DNA of 64,000 nt from Pseudomonas laurylsulfativorans (GTDB lineage: Bacteria > Pseudomonadota > Gammaproteobacteria > Pseudomonadales > Pseudomonadaceae), in contig NZ_MUJK01000012.1 of NCBI RefSeq assembly GCF_002906155.1, positions 62,001-126,000 of the forward strand. The letters run 5' to 3'. Within the stretch, counting starts at the first letter, position 1, and each line of letters begins with the position of its first letter. Below are positions 27,116 to 37,668 of the stretch, in pieces. The notes under the pieces are model-generated. The model saw only the letters and a list, made by a program, of their open reading frames with translations. It ran no database searches and was not told where the DNA came from. Both the position numbers and the translations under genes were made by a program.

Positions 27116-29053
27116 ATGCAGTTCTGGCGACGCAGTATTCAATGGCAGTTGATCCTGAGTATGGGCACGGCCCTGCTCGTCAGTATCCTGATCGTGGTTG
27201 GCATTTATACCCTGGTGGTCAACCGTCTCGCCCAGAGCTATCTGGTCGAGCAAGCCTTGCCTTCGAGCATCGAAGCGATGCGCAATGACATCGAGCGCAT
27301 CCTCGTCCAGCCTCTCACCGCCGCCAAGGACATCGCCAGCAACAGCATGGTGCGCGACTGGCTGGCCGAGGGTGAAGACAGTGCCCGGGTCGGCACGTTT
27401 ACGACCTATCTCGAAGGCATCCGCGCGGAGCACAAAGCCTTTACCGCGCTGATTGCCGGCACTGCTTCCAACCACTATTTCAACGAAAAAGGCCTGGACC
27501 GGACCCTCAGCCGTTCCAATCCAAAAGACGCCTGGTTCTATGCGTTTCTCGACAGCAACCAGCCACGTACCCTCAATATCGACAACGACACGGCCACCGG
27601 AGAATTGGCGCTTTTCATTGACCTCAAGGTCGAGCAGGCCGGTAAAGTCGTGGGCGTTGCCGGGCTTGGCCTGAGCATGAAAGAGCTGTCGGAGCTGATC
27701 CACAACTTCAGCTTCGGTGAGCGCGGCAAGGTCTATCTCGTGCGTTCCGACGGTTTGATCCAGGTCCATCCCGAAGCGCAATTCAGTGGCAAGCGCACCC
27801 TGACCGAGCAGATTGGTACTACGGCGGCACAAGCAGTGATGAGTCAAAAAGCTGCCACCAGCCACGGCTTCCAGCGCGACGGTGAGGACTACCTCGCATT
27901 AAGTCTGCCGTTACGTGATCTCGGCTGGACCCTGGTGGCCGAAGTGCCGCAATCGCAGATCTACGCCGAGGCCCGCCGCGCCATGTGGATGAGCAGCGGC
28001 ATCGGCCTGGCGGTGGCGATTGTCTGCCTCTTGTTGGTGGTGTTGCTGGCCCGTGGGTTGGTACGACCGATTCGTCAGGTAACAGCGGCGCTGGTAGCCA
28101 TCGGTAGCGGTGGTGGAGATTTGACCCATCGGTTAGATTCCGGTCGCGCCGATGAGCTGGGCGATCTGGCTCGTGGTTTCAATCGGTTCCTGGATAGCCA
28201 GCGCGACATGATCGGTGAAGTGCTGACCACCAGCGAACGTTTGCGCACCGCTGTGGGGCAAGTGGCCAGGGTTGTGGATAACACCGCTGAGCGCTCCGGC
28301 CGCCAACAGGAAATGACTGACATGGTCGCCACCGCGGTTCACGAAATGGGCCTGACCGTTCAGGAGATCGCCCAGAACGCCGGCAATGCGGCGGTCGCAT
28401 CGCAAACGGCTCGAGATGAGGCAATGCAGGCGCGGGAAGTGGTAGGCGGCTCGATCCGCCACATTGAAAGTATGTCCGACGAAATCGGTGTCGCCGCCAG
28501 CGCGGTGGGTGAACTGGCCCATCAAGTGGCGTCCATCGATCAGGTGCTGGCGGTGATTCGTGGGATTTCCGAGCAGACCAACCTGCTGGCGCTCAACGCT
28601 GCTATCGAAGCGGCGCGGGCCGGGGATATGGGGCGCGGGTTTGCGGTAGTCGCCGATGAAGTGCGCACCTTGGCACGGCGTACACAGTCGTCCACTGATG
28701 AGATCCAGCAGATGATTGGCAGTCTCAAGCAGGGCGCGGAGAACGCCGTTTCATCGATGCATAGCGGTCAAGCCGCGACGGGTACGGGGGTTGAGTCGAG
28801 CCAGCGCACTGGAGCCTCGTTGACTGCCATTACCGGGCAAGTGGAACGCATCAGCGACATGAACCATCAGGTGGCGACGGCAACGGAAGAGCAATCGGCG
28901 GTGACAGAAGAGATCAACCGTAACGTGCAGGGGATTTCAGATCTGGCCCGGGCAACGGCAGGAGAGGTCAGGGCTTGCCGAGAGGATTGTCAGACATTGC
29001 AGCGCCTGGCGGATGACCTGGCGCGGCAGATGGGTGGGTTCAAACTGAGCTGA
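27116..29053 (+). CDS. Methyl-accepting chemotaxis protein with dCACHE sensor
   Basis: The 645-residue receptor has a first membrane helix (about 12–33), a periplasmic dCACHE-like ligand domain (about 40–285), a second helix (about 291–312), a HAMP domain, and a methyl-accepting signalling domain. The signalling domain has the invariant hairpin tip [19 protein letters not shown]. It should report ligand binding to CheA/CheW. No C-terminal CheR-docking pentapeptide is present. ATG 27116 follows TTTGGGGGTGC, a good ribosome site; an earlier ATG at 27044 would add residues before the first helix. The ligand cannot be read from sequence. Confidence 0.9.
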   Translation: MQFWRRSIQWQLILSMGTALLVSILIVVGIYTLVVNRLAQSYLVEQALPSSIEAMRNDIERILVQPLTAAKDIASNSMVRDWLAEGEDSARVGTFTTYLEGIRAEHKAFTALIAGTASNHYFNEKGLDRTLSRSNPKDAWFYAFLDSNQPRTLNIDNDTATGELALFIDLKVEQAGKVVGVAGLGLSMKELSELIHNFSFGERGKVYLVRSDGLIQVHPEAQFSGKRTLTEQIGTTAAQAVMSQKAATSHGFQRDGEDYLALSLPLRDLGWTLVAEVPQSQIYAEARRAMWMSSGIGLAVAIVCLLLVVLLARGLVRPIRQVTAALVAIGSGGGDLTHRLDSGRADELGDLARGFNRFLDSQRDMIGEVLTTSERLRTAVGQVARVVDNTAERSGRQQEMTDMVATAVHEMGLTVQEIAQNAGNAAVASQTARDEAMQAREVVGGSIRHIESMSDEIGVAASAVGELAHQVASIDQVLAVIRGISEQTNLLALNAAIEAARAGDMGRGFAVVADEVRTLARRTQSSTDEIQQMIGSLKQGAENAVSSMHSGQAATGTGVESSQRTGASLTAITGQVERISDMNHQVATATEEQSAVTEEINRNVQGISDLARATAGEVRACREDCQTLQRLADDLARQMGGFKLS

Positions 29054-29078
29054 AAGTTGCAGTGACTCGGCTGACGCC

Positions 29079-29169
29079 ATCGCGGGTAAGCCCGCTCCTA
29101 CAGGGGTTTTTGTTGTTCACCCATGTTGTGTTCAACGCAAAACCTGTAGGAGCTGGCTTGCCAGCGATT
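29079..29169. repeat. Pair of REP elements between convergent genes
   Basis: The left arm, ATCGCGGGTAAGCCCGCTCC, and the right arm, TGTAGGAGCTGGCTTGCCAG, belong to two different REP sequence variants, so this is not a simple matched doublet. Confidence 0.75.
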
Positions 29170-29197
29170 GGCTCTCAAAGGCTGCACAAATCGCGGA

Positions 29198-31000
29198 TCA
29201 GAACCATTCATCCTGCATCGTCAGGCAAACATCATCCCGCGCTTCAAGAATCGCCAGTTCATGGTGGCAGCCCGGCACTTCCCAGGTCAGGAAGTACCGC
29301 GCTGCCTGCAACTTGCCTTTATAGAAGCTCACGTCCGCCGCATTGCCCTTGGCCAAACCTTCCTCGGCGCGAATCGCCTGCTCCAGCCAGCGCCAGCCAA
29401 TGACGGTGTGACCGAACACCTTCAAGTACAGCGCCGAGTTCGCCAGGCTGCTGTTCACCTTGCCTTGCGCCAGATCAGTCAGCAGGCCGATGGTCACGGT
29501 CTGCAGGCGCGCCACCAGTTTCTCCAGCGGCTCGCGTAGCGACGTCAGCGACTCAAATGCCTGGGCGCGTTCGGCGGTGTCGGCGATCAGGCGGATCAGT
29601 TGCTTGAGCCCCGAGCCGCCGTTCTGCGCCAGTTTGCGGCCCAGAAGGTCGAGCGATTGAATGCCGTGGGTGCCTTCGTGGATCGGGTTCAGGCGGTTGT
29701 CGCGGTAGTACTGTTCCACCGGGTATTCGCGGGTGTAACCGTGGCCGCCGAGGATCTGGATCGCCAGTTCGTTGGCCTTCAGGCAGAACTCCGATGGCCA
29801 GGATTTGACGATTGGCGTCAGCAGGTCCAGCAATTCATGGGCCTGCTTGCGCTCGGCTTCGGTCACAAGCGTCGTGGTGTCATCGAACAGCCGCGCTGCG
29901 TACAGGCCGAGGTCGAATGAGCCTTCTACGTAGGCCTTTTGTGTCAGCAACATGCGTTTGACGTCGGCGTGCTGGATGATCGCCACCGGCGCGGTATTCG
30001 GGTCCTTGCTGTCCGGCACGCGGCCTTGCGGACGCTCGCGAGCGTACTCCAGCGAGTACAGGTAGCCAGCATAGCCGAGCATCACCGCGCCCATGCCGAC
30101 GCCGATCCGCGCCTCGTTCATCATCTGGAACATGTAGCTCAGGCCCTGGTGTGGTTTGCCCACCAGGTAGCCGACGCACTCACCGTTATCGCCGAAATTC
30201 AGCGCGGTGGACGTGGTACCACGCCAGCCCATCTTGTGGAAAAGTCCGGCCAGCAGCACATCGTTGCGCTTGCCGAGGCTGCCGTCGTCGTTGACCAGAA
30301 ACTTGGGCACGATGAACAGCGAAATCCCCTTCACCCCGGCCGGTGCATCCGGCAGCTTGGCCAGCACCATGTGCACGATGTTTTCCGACAGCGGGTGATC
30401 GCCACCGGAGATGAAGATCTTGTTGCCCCTGAGGCGATAAGTCCCGTCGGCCGCAGGTTCGGCGCGTGTACGAATATCCGACAGCGACGAGCCTGCGTGG
30501 GGTTCGGTCAGGGCCATGGTGCCGAAGAAGCGGCCGTCGATCATCGGTTGCAGGAAGCGGCGCTTCTGCTCGTCGGTGCCGAAGCTCTCGATCAGGTTCG
30601 CCGCGCCCATGGTCAGGAACGGATAAGACGTCGACGCTGCGTTGGCCGACTGGAAGTGCGAAAAGCAGGCTTGCGAAAGCAGTGTAGGAAGCTGCATGCC
30701 ACCGGCGTCGAAACTGCGCGCGGCATTGAGGAATCCGGCTTCAAGGAAGGCATCCACCGCCGGTTTCACTTCAGGAATCAGAATCGCCTGACCGTTCTCA
30801 TAGCGCGGCTCGTTCTCGTCGCCCTTGCGGTTGTGCGGGGCGAAGAATTTTTCCGCGATGCTACGGGCGGTACCAATGGCTGCATCGAAGGTTTCGCGGT
30901 TGTGCTCGGCGAAGCGCTCACGCTGGGTCAGGCCCTCGGCATCAAGGACTTCATACAGCTCGAAAGCCAGATTGCGGGAACTGAGCAACGTCTCGGACAT
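29198..31000 (-). CDS. Acyl-CoA dehydrogenase family protein with C-terminal extension
   Basis: The 600-residue protein has the acyl-CoA dehydrogenase core: TEPHAGSSLSDIRT flavin contact, KIFISGGDH, and YRDNRLNPIHEGTHGIQSLD with the candidate catalytic Glu. It also has a C-terminal helical extension, as in the DmdC/FadE-like long dehydrogenases. It oxidises an acyl-CoA to the 2-enoyl-CoA with FAD. The position matches PA5020. The chain length or substrate is not predictable. Confidence 0.88.
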   Translation of the reverse strand: MSETLLSSRNLAFELYEVLDAEGLTQRERFAEHNRETFDAAIGTARSIAEKFFAPHNRKGDENEPRYENGQAILIPEVKPAVDAFLEAGFLNAARSFDAGGMQLPTLLSQACFSHFQSANAASTSYPFLTMGAANLIESFGTDEQKRRFLQPMIDGRFFGTMALTEPHAGSSLSDIRTRAEPAADGTYRLRGNKIFISGGDHPLSENIVHMVLAKLPDAPAGVKGISLFIVPKFLVNDDGSLGKRNDVLLAGLFHKMGWRGTTSTALNFGDNGECVGYLVGKPHQGLSYMFQMMNEARIGVGMGAVMLGYAGYLYSLEYARERPQGRVPDSKDPNTAPVAIIQHADVKRMLLTQKAYVEGSFDLGLYAARLFDDTTTLVTEAERKQAHELLDLLTPIVKSWPSEFCLKANELAIQILGGHGYTREYPVEQYYRDNRLNPIHEGTHGIQSLDLLGRKLAQNGGSGLKQLIRLIADTAERAQAFESLTSLREPLEKLVARLQTVTIGLLTDLAQGKVNSSLANSALYLKVFGHTVIGWRWLEQAIRAEEGLAKGNAADVSFYKGKLQAARYFLTWEVPGCHHELAILEARDDVCLTMQDEWF

Positions 31001-31097
31001 GGCGGCCTACCTTTTATTGGAGTGGGCCGAGTCTAGGCGGGGAAATAAAGACTGAACAGGATGATTGATGTCGGTGATAAAGAGGCAAAACACCGAC

Positions 31098-31119
31098 CTG
31101 TAGGAGCCGGCTCCTACAA
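31098..31119. repeat. Compact REP-derived perfect palindrome
   Basis: TGTAGGAGCCGGCTCCTACA is a perfect 20-base palindrome made of two REP ends fused head to head without the usual spacer. It lies between the acyl-CoA dehydrogenase start and the putA terminator. Confidence 0.7.
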
Positions 31120-31122
31120 GGC

Positions 31123-31157
31123 AAAAAAAATGGGCGCCGATGAGGGCGCCCATTTTT
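31123..31157 (-). terminator. Intrinsic terminator of putA
   Basis: An 8-bp stem (TGGGCGCC / GGCGCCCA) with a 6-base loop is flanked by A8 on the left and T5 on the right. Read on the minus strand it ends in eight Ts just after the putA stop, so it terminates putA. It could also work in the other direction. Confidence 0.88.
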
Positions 31158-31176
31158 ACAGCGACAGCATCGCTAT

Positions 31177-34100
31177 TTAACCGATGGTCATCAAACTGGC
31201 ATTACCACCCGCTGCAGCGGTGTTTACGCTCAACGCCCGCTCGATCACCAGACGCTCCAACGCAATGTTGGTTTCACCTTGCGACAGACCCTGCACGCCG
31301 ACGATGGCGCCGGCACGCTTGGCAACCTGCTGGCACACCGCACGCAACTGGTCGGAATGGCCGTGATGCAGAACCGCATCAAACACCACTTCGTCCTTGT
31401 TCCAGTCGGAAACCAGCTTGATGCGCGCCTGAATGTCCTTCGGCAGGCGTGCGAACAGCGCCTTGGTCAGTTCACCTTCTGGCCAGACCGCCGAACCGCC
31501 GACAGCCAATACCGCTGCCAGTTGAGTCAACAGGTCGCCTTCGACTTCCGCCAGGCACAGCACGTGCTCACGCGGCAGGATCGCATAGCTGTTGCGCTCG
31601 CCGGTCGGGCCAGCCAGAACGCGGGTGATGCCGCTTTGCGATTGTGCGGCGAACTGCGCGCACAGGGTGCTCAGGTCGGCGAACTTGTGGCTGTCGGCCC
31701 AGGCTTTCAGGGCAGTCAGCGGCTTGCTCATGGCTTCGCGCAGACGAACGTCCGGTGCTACGGCGGCATCGCCGCGAGCGAAGGATTGTTCGATCGCATC
31801 CGCAGGGCGGGTCGACAGCAGGCGGTACAGGTACAGCGGGCCACCGGCTTTCGGGCCGGTGCCCGACAGGCCTTCGCCGCCGAATGGCTGCACGCCGACC
31901 ACGGCACCGACGATGTTGCGGTTGACGTAGACGTTACCGGCATTGACGTTGTCGATCACCTTGGCGATCGTCTCGTCGATGCGGGTGTGTACGCCCAGGG
32001 TCAGGCCGTAGCCGGAAGCGTTGATCTGGCCGATCAGTTGATCGATGTCTTTACGCTTGTAGCGAACCACGTGCAGCACCGGGCCGAAGATCTCCCGTTG
32101 CAACTCGTCGAAGCTTTCCAGTTCGATCAGCGTTGGCATCACGAAGGTGCCGCGTTTGACTTCTTCGGCGTCGGCGATGGCCACCTGGTACACGCTGCGA
32201 CCTTTGTCGCGCATGGCCTGGATGTGTTTCTCGATGCCAGCCTTGGCTTCGGCGTCGATCACCGGGCCGATGTCCACGGACAGGCGTTCAGGGTTGCCGA
32301 GACGGCTTTCAGCCATGGCGCCCTTGAGCATTTCGATGACGCGGTCGGCGGAATCTTCCTGCAAGCACAGGACGCGCAGGGCCGAGCAACGCTGACCGGC
32401 GCTGTCGAAGGCTGAGGAAACCACGTCGATCACCACTTGTTCGGTCAGTGCCGAAGAGTCAACGATCATCGCGTTCTGGCCACCCGTTTCGGCGATCAGC
32501 GGGATTGGACGGCCCTGGCTGTCCAGGCGACCGGCAATGTTGCGTTGCAGCAAGCGAGCAACTTCGGTGGAGCCGGTGAACATAACGCCTTTGACGCGAT
32601 CGTCGCCGACCAGGCCGGCACCGACGGTTTCGCCACGGCCCGGCAGCAATTGCAGCACGCCTTCAGGGATACCGGCTTCGAGCAGCAGGCGTACGGCTTG
32701 GGCAGCGACCAGCGGAGTTTGCTCTGCAGGCTTGGCCAATACCGGGTTACCGGCAGCCAGGGCCGCAGCCACTTGGCCACTGAAGATCGCCAGCGGGAAG
32801 TTCCATGGGCTGATGCACACCACTGGACCCAGCGGGCGGTGGGCGTCGTTGGTAAAATCGTTGCGAGCCTGCAGGGCGTAGTAGCGGAGGAAGTCCACGG
32901 CCTCACGCACTTCGGCGATGGCGTTGGCGAAGGTCTTGCCGGCTTCGCGAGCCAGCAGGCCCATCAGCGGCTGGATCTCGGCTTCCATCAGGTCGGCGGC
33001 ACGTTCCAGGATCGCGGCGCGCTCGGCGGGCGGGGTGGCCTGCCAGATCGGTGCGGCGTTCAGGGCGCACTGGATTGCATTGTCGACGTCTTCGACGGTC
33101 GCTTCCTGCACATGGCCGACCACGTCACGCAGATCGGACGGGTTCAGGACCGGTGCCGGCGCTTCGCTGCTGGAGGCGCAGCCGAGCATCGGCGCCGCTT
33201 TCCAGTGGTTGTGCGCGGTAGCGAGAAGCGCGCAGGACAGGGACGCCAAACGATGTTCGTTGGCCATGTCGATGCCGCTGGAGTTGGCGCGCTCGGAACC
33301 ATACAGGTCACGCGGCAGTGGAATGCGCGGGTGCGGCAGGCCGAAACCACCTTCCACGGTCGCCATCTGCTCGATCTGAGCAACTGGATCGGCCACCAAT
33401 TCCTGAATCGAAATCGACTGGTCGGCGATGCGGTTGACGAACGAGGTGTTCGCGCCGTTTTCCAGCAGGCGACGTACCAGGTAAGCCAGCAGGGTTTCGT
33501 GGGTGCCGACCGGCGCGTACACGCGGCACGGACGGTTCAGCTTGCCTTCGGAAACCTTGCCTACAACCTGTTCGTACAGTGGTTCACCCATGCCGTGCAG
33601 GCACTGGAACTCGTACTGGCCCGGGTAATAGTTCTGACCGGCGATGTGATAAATGGCCGACAGGGTGTGGGCGTTGTGTGTGGCGAACTGCGGGTAGATG
33701 ACTTCCGGCACCGACAGCAGCTTGCGGGCGCAAGCGATGTAGGACACGTCGGTGTACACCTTGCGGGTATAGACCGGGTAGCCTTCCAGGCCTTCGACTT
33801 GGGCGCGCTTGATTTCGCTGTCCCAGTACGCGCCCTTCACCAGGCGGATCATCAGGCGATGACGGCTGCGGCGAGCCAGGTCGATCACGTAGTCGATCAC
33901 GTACGGGCAACGCTTCTGGTAAGCCTGGATGACGAAACCGATGCCGTTCCAGCCAGTCAGTTGCGGCTCGAAGCACAGGCGCTCGAGCAGATCCAGCGAC
34001 AGTTCGAGGCGGTCGGCTTCTTCGGCGTCGATGTTCAGGCCGATGTCGTATTGCTTGGCCAGCAGGGTCAGCGACAGCAGGCGCGGGTACAGCTCGTCCA

Positions 34101-35127
34101 TCACGCGCTCGTATTGCGCACGGCTGTAGCGCGGGTGCAGGGCGGACAGCTTGATCGAAATGCCCGGGCCTTCATAAATCCCACGACCGTGGGAGGCTTT
34201 GCCGATCGAGTGGATGGCTTGTTCGTACGAGGCCAGGTACTTCTGTGCGTCGTGCTCGGTGAGTGCGGCTTCACCCAGCATGTCGTAGGAATAGCGGAAG
34301 CCCTTGGCTTCGAACTTGCTGGCGTTGGCCAAGGCTTCGGCGATGGTTTCGCCGGTCACGAACTGCTCGCCCATCAGGCGCATGGCCATGTCGACGCCCT
34401 TGCGGATCATCGGCTCGCCGCTCTTGCCGATGATGCGGCTCAGGGACGAGGTCAGGCCGGCTTCGTTGTGCGTGGACACAAGCTTGCCAGTCAGCAGCAA
34501 GCCCCAGGTGGCGGCGTTGACGAACAACGACGGGCTGTTGCCCAGGTGCGGGTGCCAGTTGCCGGTGCTGATCTTGTCGCGGATCAGGGCGTCGCGGGTG
34601 CCTTTGTCCGGGATGCGCAGCAGCGCTTCGGCCAGGCACATCAGCGCCACACCTTCCTGGGACGACAGGGAGAACTCCTGCAGCAGGCCCTGAACGATGC
34701 CGGCACGGCCGCCAGCGCTCTTCTGGTTGCGCAGTTTTTCCGCGATGGACGCGGCGAGTTTGTTGGTGGCTTCGGCCATCGGCGCCGGCAGGCGTGCCTG
34801 CTCGATCAGCATCGGCACGACTTCCGGCTCAGGGCGGCGGTAAGCGGCGGTGATCGAAGCGCGCAGTACCGATTGCGGCAGGATGCTTTCGGCGAATTCG
34901 AGGAAGCACTGGTGGGCGTGATCCAGAGGCGCGTCGACGCTGTCGTCGGAATCCTTGGTCAAACCGCTCAGCTCGGTCAGGGTTGCACCACCCTCGAGTT
35001 TTTCCAGGTAATTGAAGATTGCCTGCTTGATCAGCCAGTGCGGCGTGCGATCAATCGAGGTCGCGGCGGCCTTGAGGCGTTCGCGGGTCGGGTCGTCAAG
35101 TTTGACCCCAAGGGTGGTGGTAGCCAT
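31177..35127 (-). CDS. putA: Trifunctional PutA: proline dehydrogenase, P5C dehydrogenase and DNA-binding repressor
   Basis: The 1316-residue protein has an N-terminal ribbon-helix-helix (1–48, TTLGVKLDDPTRERLKAAA). A proline dehydrogenase barrel follows (about 190–560, with GPGISIKLSALHPRYSR). The P5C dehydrogenase (about 650–1120) has catalytic Cys near 912 in GQRCSALRVL. A C-terminal domain completes it. It converts proline to glutamate and, when not membrane-bound, represses put genes. ATG 35127 has TGAGGA upstream. It is divergent from putP, and the gap contains five GTTGCA boxes. Confidence 0.96.
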   Translation of the reverse strand: MATTTLGVKLDDPTRERLKAAATSIDRTPHWLIKQAIFNYLEKLEGGATLTELSGLTKDSDDSVDAPLDHAHQCFLEFAESILPQSVLRASITAAYRRPEPEVVPMLIEQARLPAPMAEATNKLAASIAEKLRNQKSAGGRAGIVQGLLQEFSLSSQEGVALMCLAEALLRIPDKGTRDALIRDKISTGNWHPHLGNSPSLFVNAATWGLLLTGKLVSTHNEAGLTSSLSRIIGKSGEPMIRKGVDMAMRLMGEQFVTGETIAEALANASKFEAKGFRYSYDMLGEAALTEHDAQKYLASYEQAIHSIGKASHGRGIYEGPGISIKLSALHPRYSRAQYERVMDELYPRLLSLTLLAKQYDIGLNIDAEEADRLELSLDLLERLCFEPQLTGWNGIGFVIQAYQKRCPYVIDYVIDLARRSRHRLMIRLVKGAYWDSEIKRAQVEGLEGYPVYTRKVYTDVSYIACARKLLSVPEVIYPQFATHNAHTLSAIYHIAGQNYYPGQYEFQCLHGMGEPLYEQVVGKVSEGKLNRPCRVYAPVGTHETLLAYLVRRLLENGANTSFVNRIADQSISIQELVADPVAQIEQMATVEGGFGLPHPRIPLPRDLYGSERANSSGIDMANEHRLASLSCALLATAHNHWKAAPMLGCASSSEAPAPVLNPSDLRDVVGHVQEATVEDVDNAIQCALNAAPIWQATPPAERAAILERAADLMEAEIQPLMGLLAREAGKTFANAIAEVREAVDFLRYYALQARNDFTNDAHRPLGPVVCISPWNFPLAIFSGQVAAALAAGNPVLAKPAEQTPLVAAQAVRLLLEAGIPEGVLQLLPGRGETVGAGLVGDDRVKGVMFTGSTEVARLLQRNIAGRLDSQGRPIPLIAETGGQNAMIVDSSALTEQVVIDVVSSAFDSAGQRCSALRVLCLQEDSADRVIEMLKGAMAESRLGNPERLSVDIGPVIDAEAKAGIEKHIQAMRDKGRSVYQVAIADAEEVKRGTFVMPTLIELESFDELQREIFGPVLHVVRYKRKDIDQLIGQINASGYGLTLGVHTRIDETIAKVIDNVNAGNVYVNRNIVGAVVGVQPFGGEGLSGTGPKAGGPLYLYRLLSTRPADAIEQSFARGDAAVAPDVRLREAMSKPLTALKAWADSHKFADLSTLCAQFAAQSQSGITRVLAGPTGERNSYAILPREHVLCLAEVEGDLLTQLAAVLAVGGSAVWPEGELTKALFARLPKDIQARIKLVSDWNKDEVVFDAVLHHGHSDQLRAVCQQVAKRAGAIVGVQGLSQGETNIALERLVIERALSVNTAAAGGNASLMTIG

Positions 35128-35199
35128 GTTTTTATCCTCATGTTTGCCACGACTGCGTGGCATCAGCTGGCGGCAAGATTAGCCGTGCGCTGACACAGG

Positions 35200-35437
35200 T
35201 GCAACCGGGTGCAACCCTTTTTTGTCGGAATGTGCAGCAGCTTGTCGGGAATAGAACAGCTTGTAGGATCTGGCGTTCCTGTATGGTGCTTTTACTTCTA
35301 GCAATGCACCAGGACTACCGTAAAAGGGAGCAAAAACCGTAGGATTTATCGCAAAACGACGAAGGTGCAACTTATTGTCAAGAAACTGGTTGCACCTTAT
35401 TTGCTTTGTTGAATAGCATTCGCGCCCAAGGTGCAAC
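35200..35437. promoter_or_regulatory. Five GTTGCA (TGCAAC) boxes in the putA–putP control region
   Basis: TGCAAC occurs at 35200–35205, 35210–35215, 35366–35371 and 35432–35437, and GTTGCA at 35389–35394. Two of them sit inside a perfect 10-base inverted repeat, AAGGTGCAAC (35362–35371) and GTTGCACCTT (35389–35398). GTTGCA is the hexamer bound by the ribbon-helix-helix domain of E. coli PutA. The 460-base divergent gap (35128–35587) holds no gene. Confidence 0.8.
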
Positions 35438-35587
35438 CAGGACAAAATCCGGCTGCTCCGGCTGATGGCTTTCCTGGGGAAACATCAGTCATAAATGCGC
35501 GGGAATCCGAATCGTCTGTCAAACGTATGCGTTTGCGAGCGGTTCACCAGCCGCCGCTACATAAAAACAAAGCCAGGGCGTAACTTA

Positions 35588-37072
35588 ATGAGCGTAAGCA
35601 ATCCAACCCTGATCACGTTCGTGATCTACATCGCAGCAATGGTGCTGATCGGCTTGATGGCCTATCGCTCCACCAACAACCTTTCCGACTACATTCTGGG
35701 TGGCCGTAGCCTGGGCAGCGTAGTGACTGCACTGTCCGCCGGTGCTTCCGACATGAGTGGCTGGTTGCTGATGGGCTTGCCTGGCGCGATCTACATGTCC
35801 GGTCTTTCCGAAAGCTGGATCGCCATCGGCCTGATCGTCGGTGCCTACCTGAACTGGCTGTTCGTCGCCGGCCGTCTGCGTGTGCAGACCGAGCACAACG
35901 GTGATGCACTGACCCTGCCGGACTACTTCGCCAGCCGTTTCGAAGACAAAAGCGGTCTGCTGCGGATCATCTCTGCGGTCGTGATCCTGGTGTTCTTCAC
36001 CATTTACTGCGCTTCCGGCATCGTGGCCGGTGCCCGTTTGTTCGAAAGCACCTTCGGCATGTCCTACGAGACCGCGCTGTGGGCTGGCGCTGCGGCGACG
36101 ATTGCTTACACCTTCATCGGTGGATTCCTGGCCGTGAGCTGGACCGATACCGTACAAGCCACCTTGATGATTTTCGCGTTGATCCTGACGCCGATCATCG
36201 TGCTGCTGGCTACCGGCGGTGTAGACACCACGTTCCTGGCCATCGAAGCGCAAGATCCAAGCAACTTCGACATGCTCAAGGGCACCACTTTCATCGGCAT
36301 CATCTCGCTGATGGGCTGGGGTCTGGGCTACTTCGGCCAGCCGCACATCCTGGCGCGTTTCATGGCTGCCGATTCGGTTAAATCGATCGCCAAGGCCCGT
36401 CGCATCTCCATGGCCTGGATGGTCCTGTGCCTGGGCGGCACCGTAGCCGTCGGCTTCTTCGGTATCGCCTACTTCTCGGCGCACCCGGACGTGGCTGGCG
36501 CAGTCTCCGAGAACCACGAACGTGTGTTCATCGAGCTGGCAAAGATCCTGTTCAACCCATGGATCGCGGGTATCCTGCTGTCGGCCATTCTGGCTGCGGT
36601 GATGAGCACCCTGAGCTGCCAGTTGCTGGTGTGCTCGAGCGCGCTGACCGAAGACTTCTACAAAACCTTCCTGCGTAAATCCGCTTCGCAGCTGGAACTG
36701 GTCTGGGTCGGTCGTGCCATGGTGCTGCTGGTTGCCCTGGTTGCCATCGCTCTGGCGGCCAACCCGGAAAACCGCGTACTGGGTCTGGTGAGCTACGCCT
36801 GGGCCGGTTTCGGTGCCGCATTCGGTCCGGTCGTGCTGATCTCCGTGATCTGGAAAGACATGACCCGCAACGGCGCACTGGCCGGTATCCTGGTCGGCGC
36901 GATCACCGTGATCGTCTGGAAACACTTCGAACTGCTGGGCCTGTACGAAATCATCCCAGGCTTCATCTTCGCCAGCCTGGCGATCTACATCGTCAGCAAA
37001 ATGGGCACGCCGACTGCTGGTATGTTCCAGCGCTTTGCGGCTGCTGAGGCTGATTACCGTTTGAACAAGTAA
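35588..37072 (+). CDS. putP: Sodium/proline symporter PutP
   Basis: The 494-residue protein belongs to the SSS family, with about 13 membrane helices. Sodium/proline-binding blocks are visible, such as LSAGASDMSGWLLMGLPGA (helix 2) and FGQPHILARFMAA. It imports proline with Na+ for PutA. ATG 35588 follows the GTAACTTA region without a strong Shine–Dalgarno. It is followed at once by an intrinsic terminator. Its last ~290 bases occur again, decayed, at 41014–41286. Confidence 0.95.
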   Translation: MSVSNPTLITFVIYIAAMVLIGLMAYRSTNNLSDYILGGRSLGSVVTALSAGASDMSGWLLMGLPGAIYMSGLSESWIAIGLIVGAYLNWLFVAGRLRVQTEHNGDALTLPDYFASRFEDKSGLLRIISAVVILVFFTIYCASGIVAGARLFESTFGMSYETALWAGAAATIAYTFIGGFLAVSWTDTVQATLMIFALILTPIIVLLATGGVDTTFLAIEAQDPSNFDMLKGTTFIGIISLMGWGLGYFGQPHILARFMAADSVKSIAKARRISMAWMVLCLGGTVAVGFFGIAYFSAHPDVAGAVSENHERVFIELAKILFNPWIAGILLSAILAAVMSTLSCQLLVCSSALTEDFYKTFLRKSASQLELVWVGRAMVLLVALVAIALAANPENRVLGLVSYAWAGFGAAFGPVVLISVIWKDMTRNGALAGILVGAITVIVWKHFELLGLYEIIPGFIFASLAIYIVSKMGTPTAGMFQRFAAAEADYRLNK

Positions 37073-37074
37073 TC

Positions 37075-37668
37075 GTTTGAGGTCATCCATCGCGGATGAA
37101 AGAACGGCTCGCAGCCTTTGGGTGCGAGCCGTTTTTTTTGCGTTCACTTTGGTTCGTATTTCCTCTTCGTAACCCTTTTCTACAGGGCTTGTAGGAGGTT
37201 TCCTGATTTGCCCAGATGCCTTGAATTACCTCTCTGCTCACGTACTTTGCGCTAGCCCGACTCATTTCCGAACCGGGATAACTTATCGTTAACAACGGCG
37301 CATTTCCCCAAGGGATGGGGCGCCAGTTGAAAGGGATATCAAGACATGGCTATCGGGCATTACATTGGGCTAGGTGACAAAACTGACTGCGGCGGCACCG
37401 TTCTGGAGGGGGACCACACCTTCAATTTCGGTCTCATCCATGCTCGTGAGGGTGATCTGGTCAGTTGCGGAAAAGACAAGAAGAGCTACCGGATCATCGG
37501 CGGCGTCTCGCACGTCCTGAGCGAGGGGCGACGAGTGGCTGGCACGCTGGATAGTTTCAGTGGTTGCCCTTGTCGAGCCAAACTACTCCCTTCGAATTTC
37601 GAGGGGAGTTATGTCAATGAACCCCCTGCACCGAAAGCAGCCAGGGCAACCGCTCAATCGGCCTCGCC
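37075..37668. repeat. 594-bp direct repeat, copy 1
   Basis: By eye identical to 41289–41882. It spans the putP terminator, the toxin promoter/leader and the first ~107 codons (PAAR domain) of the toxin gene. Identity ends abruptly in the Ser/Pro/Thr-rich linker. Confidence 0.92.
37103..37139 (+). terminator. Intrinsic terminator of putP
   Basis: The 11-bp stem AACGGCTCGCA / TGCGAGCCGTT is followed by a run of eight Ts. An identical copy lies at 41317–41353. Confidence 0.93.

Noticed and set aside
32437-35193. A 918-codon open frame on the plus strand opposite putA
   Set aside because: It is an antisense shadow caused by high GC at third positions; putA has complete domain structure and its own start and terminator.
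37083-37295. A 70-codon minus-strand frame present identically at 41297–41509
   Set aside because: It runs across the terminator and promoter region; its identity reflects the DNA duplication, not coding constraint.
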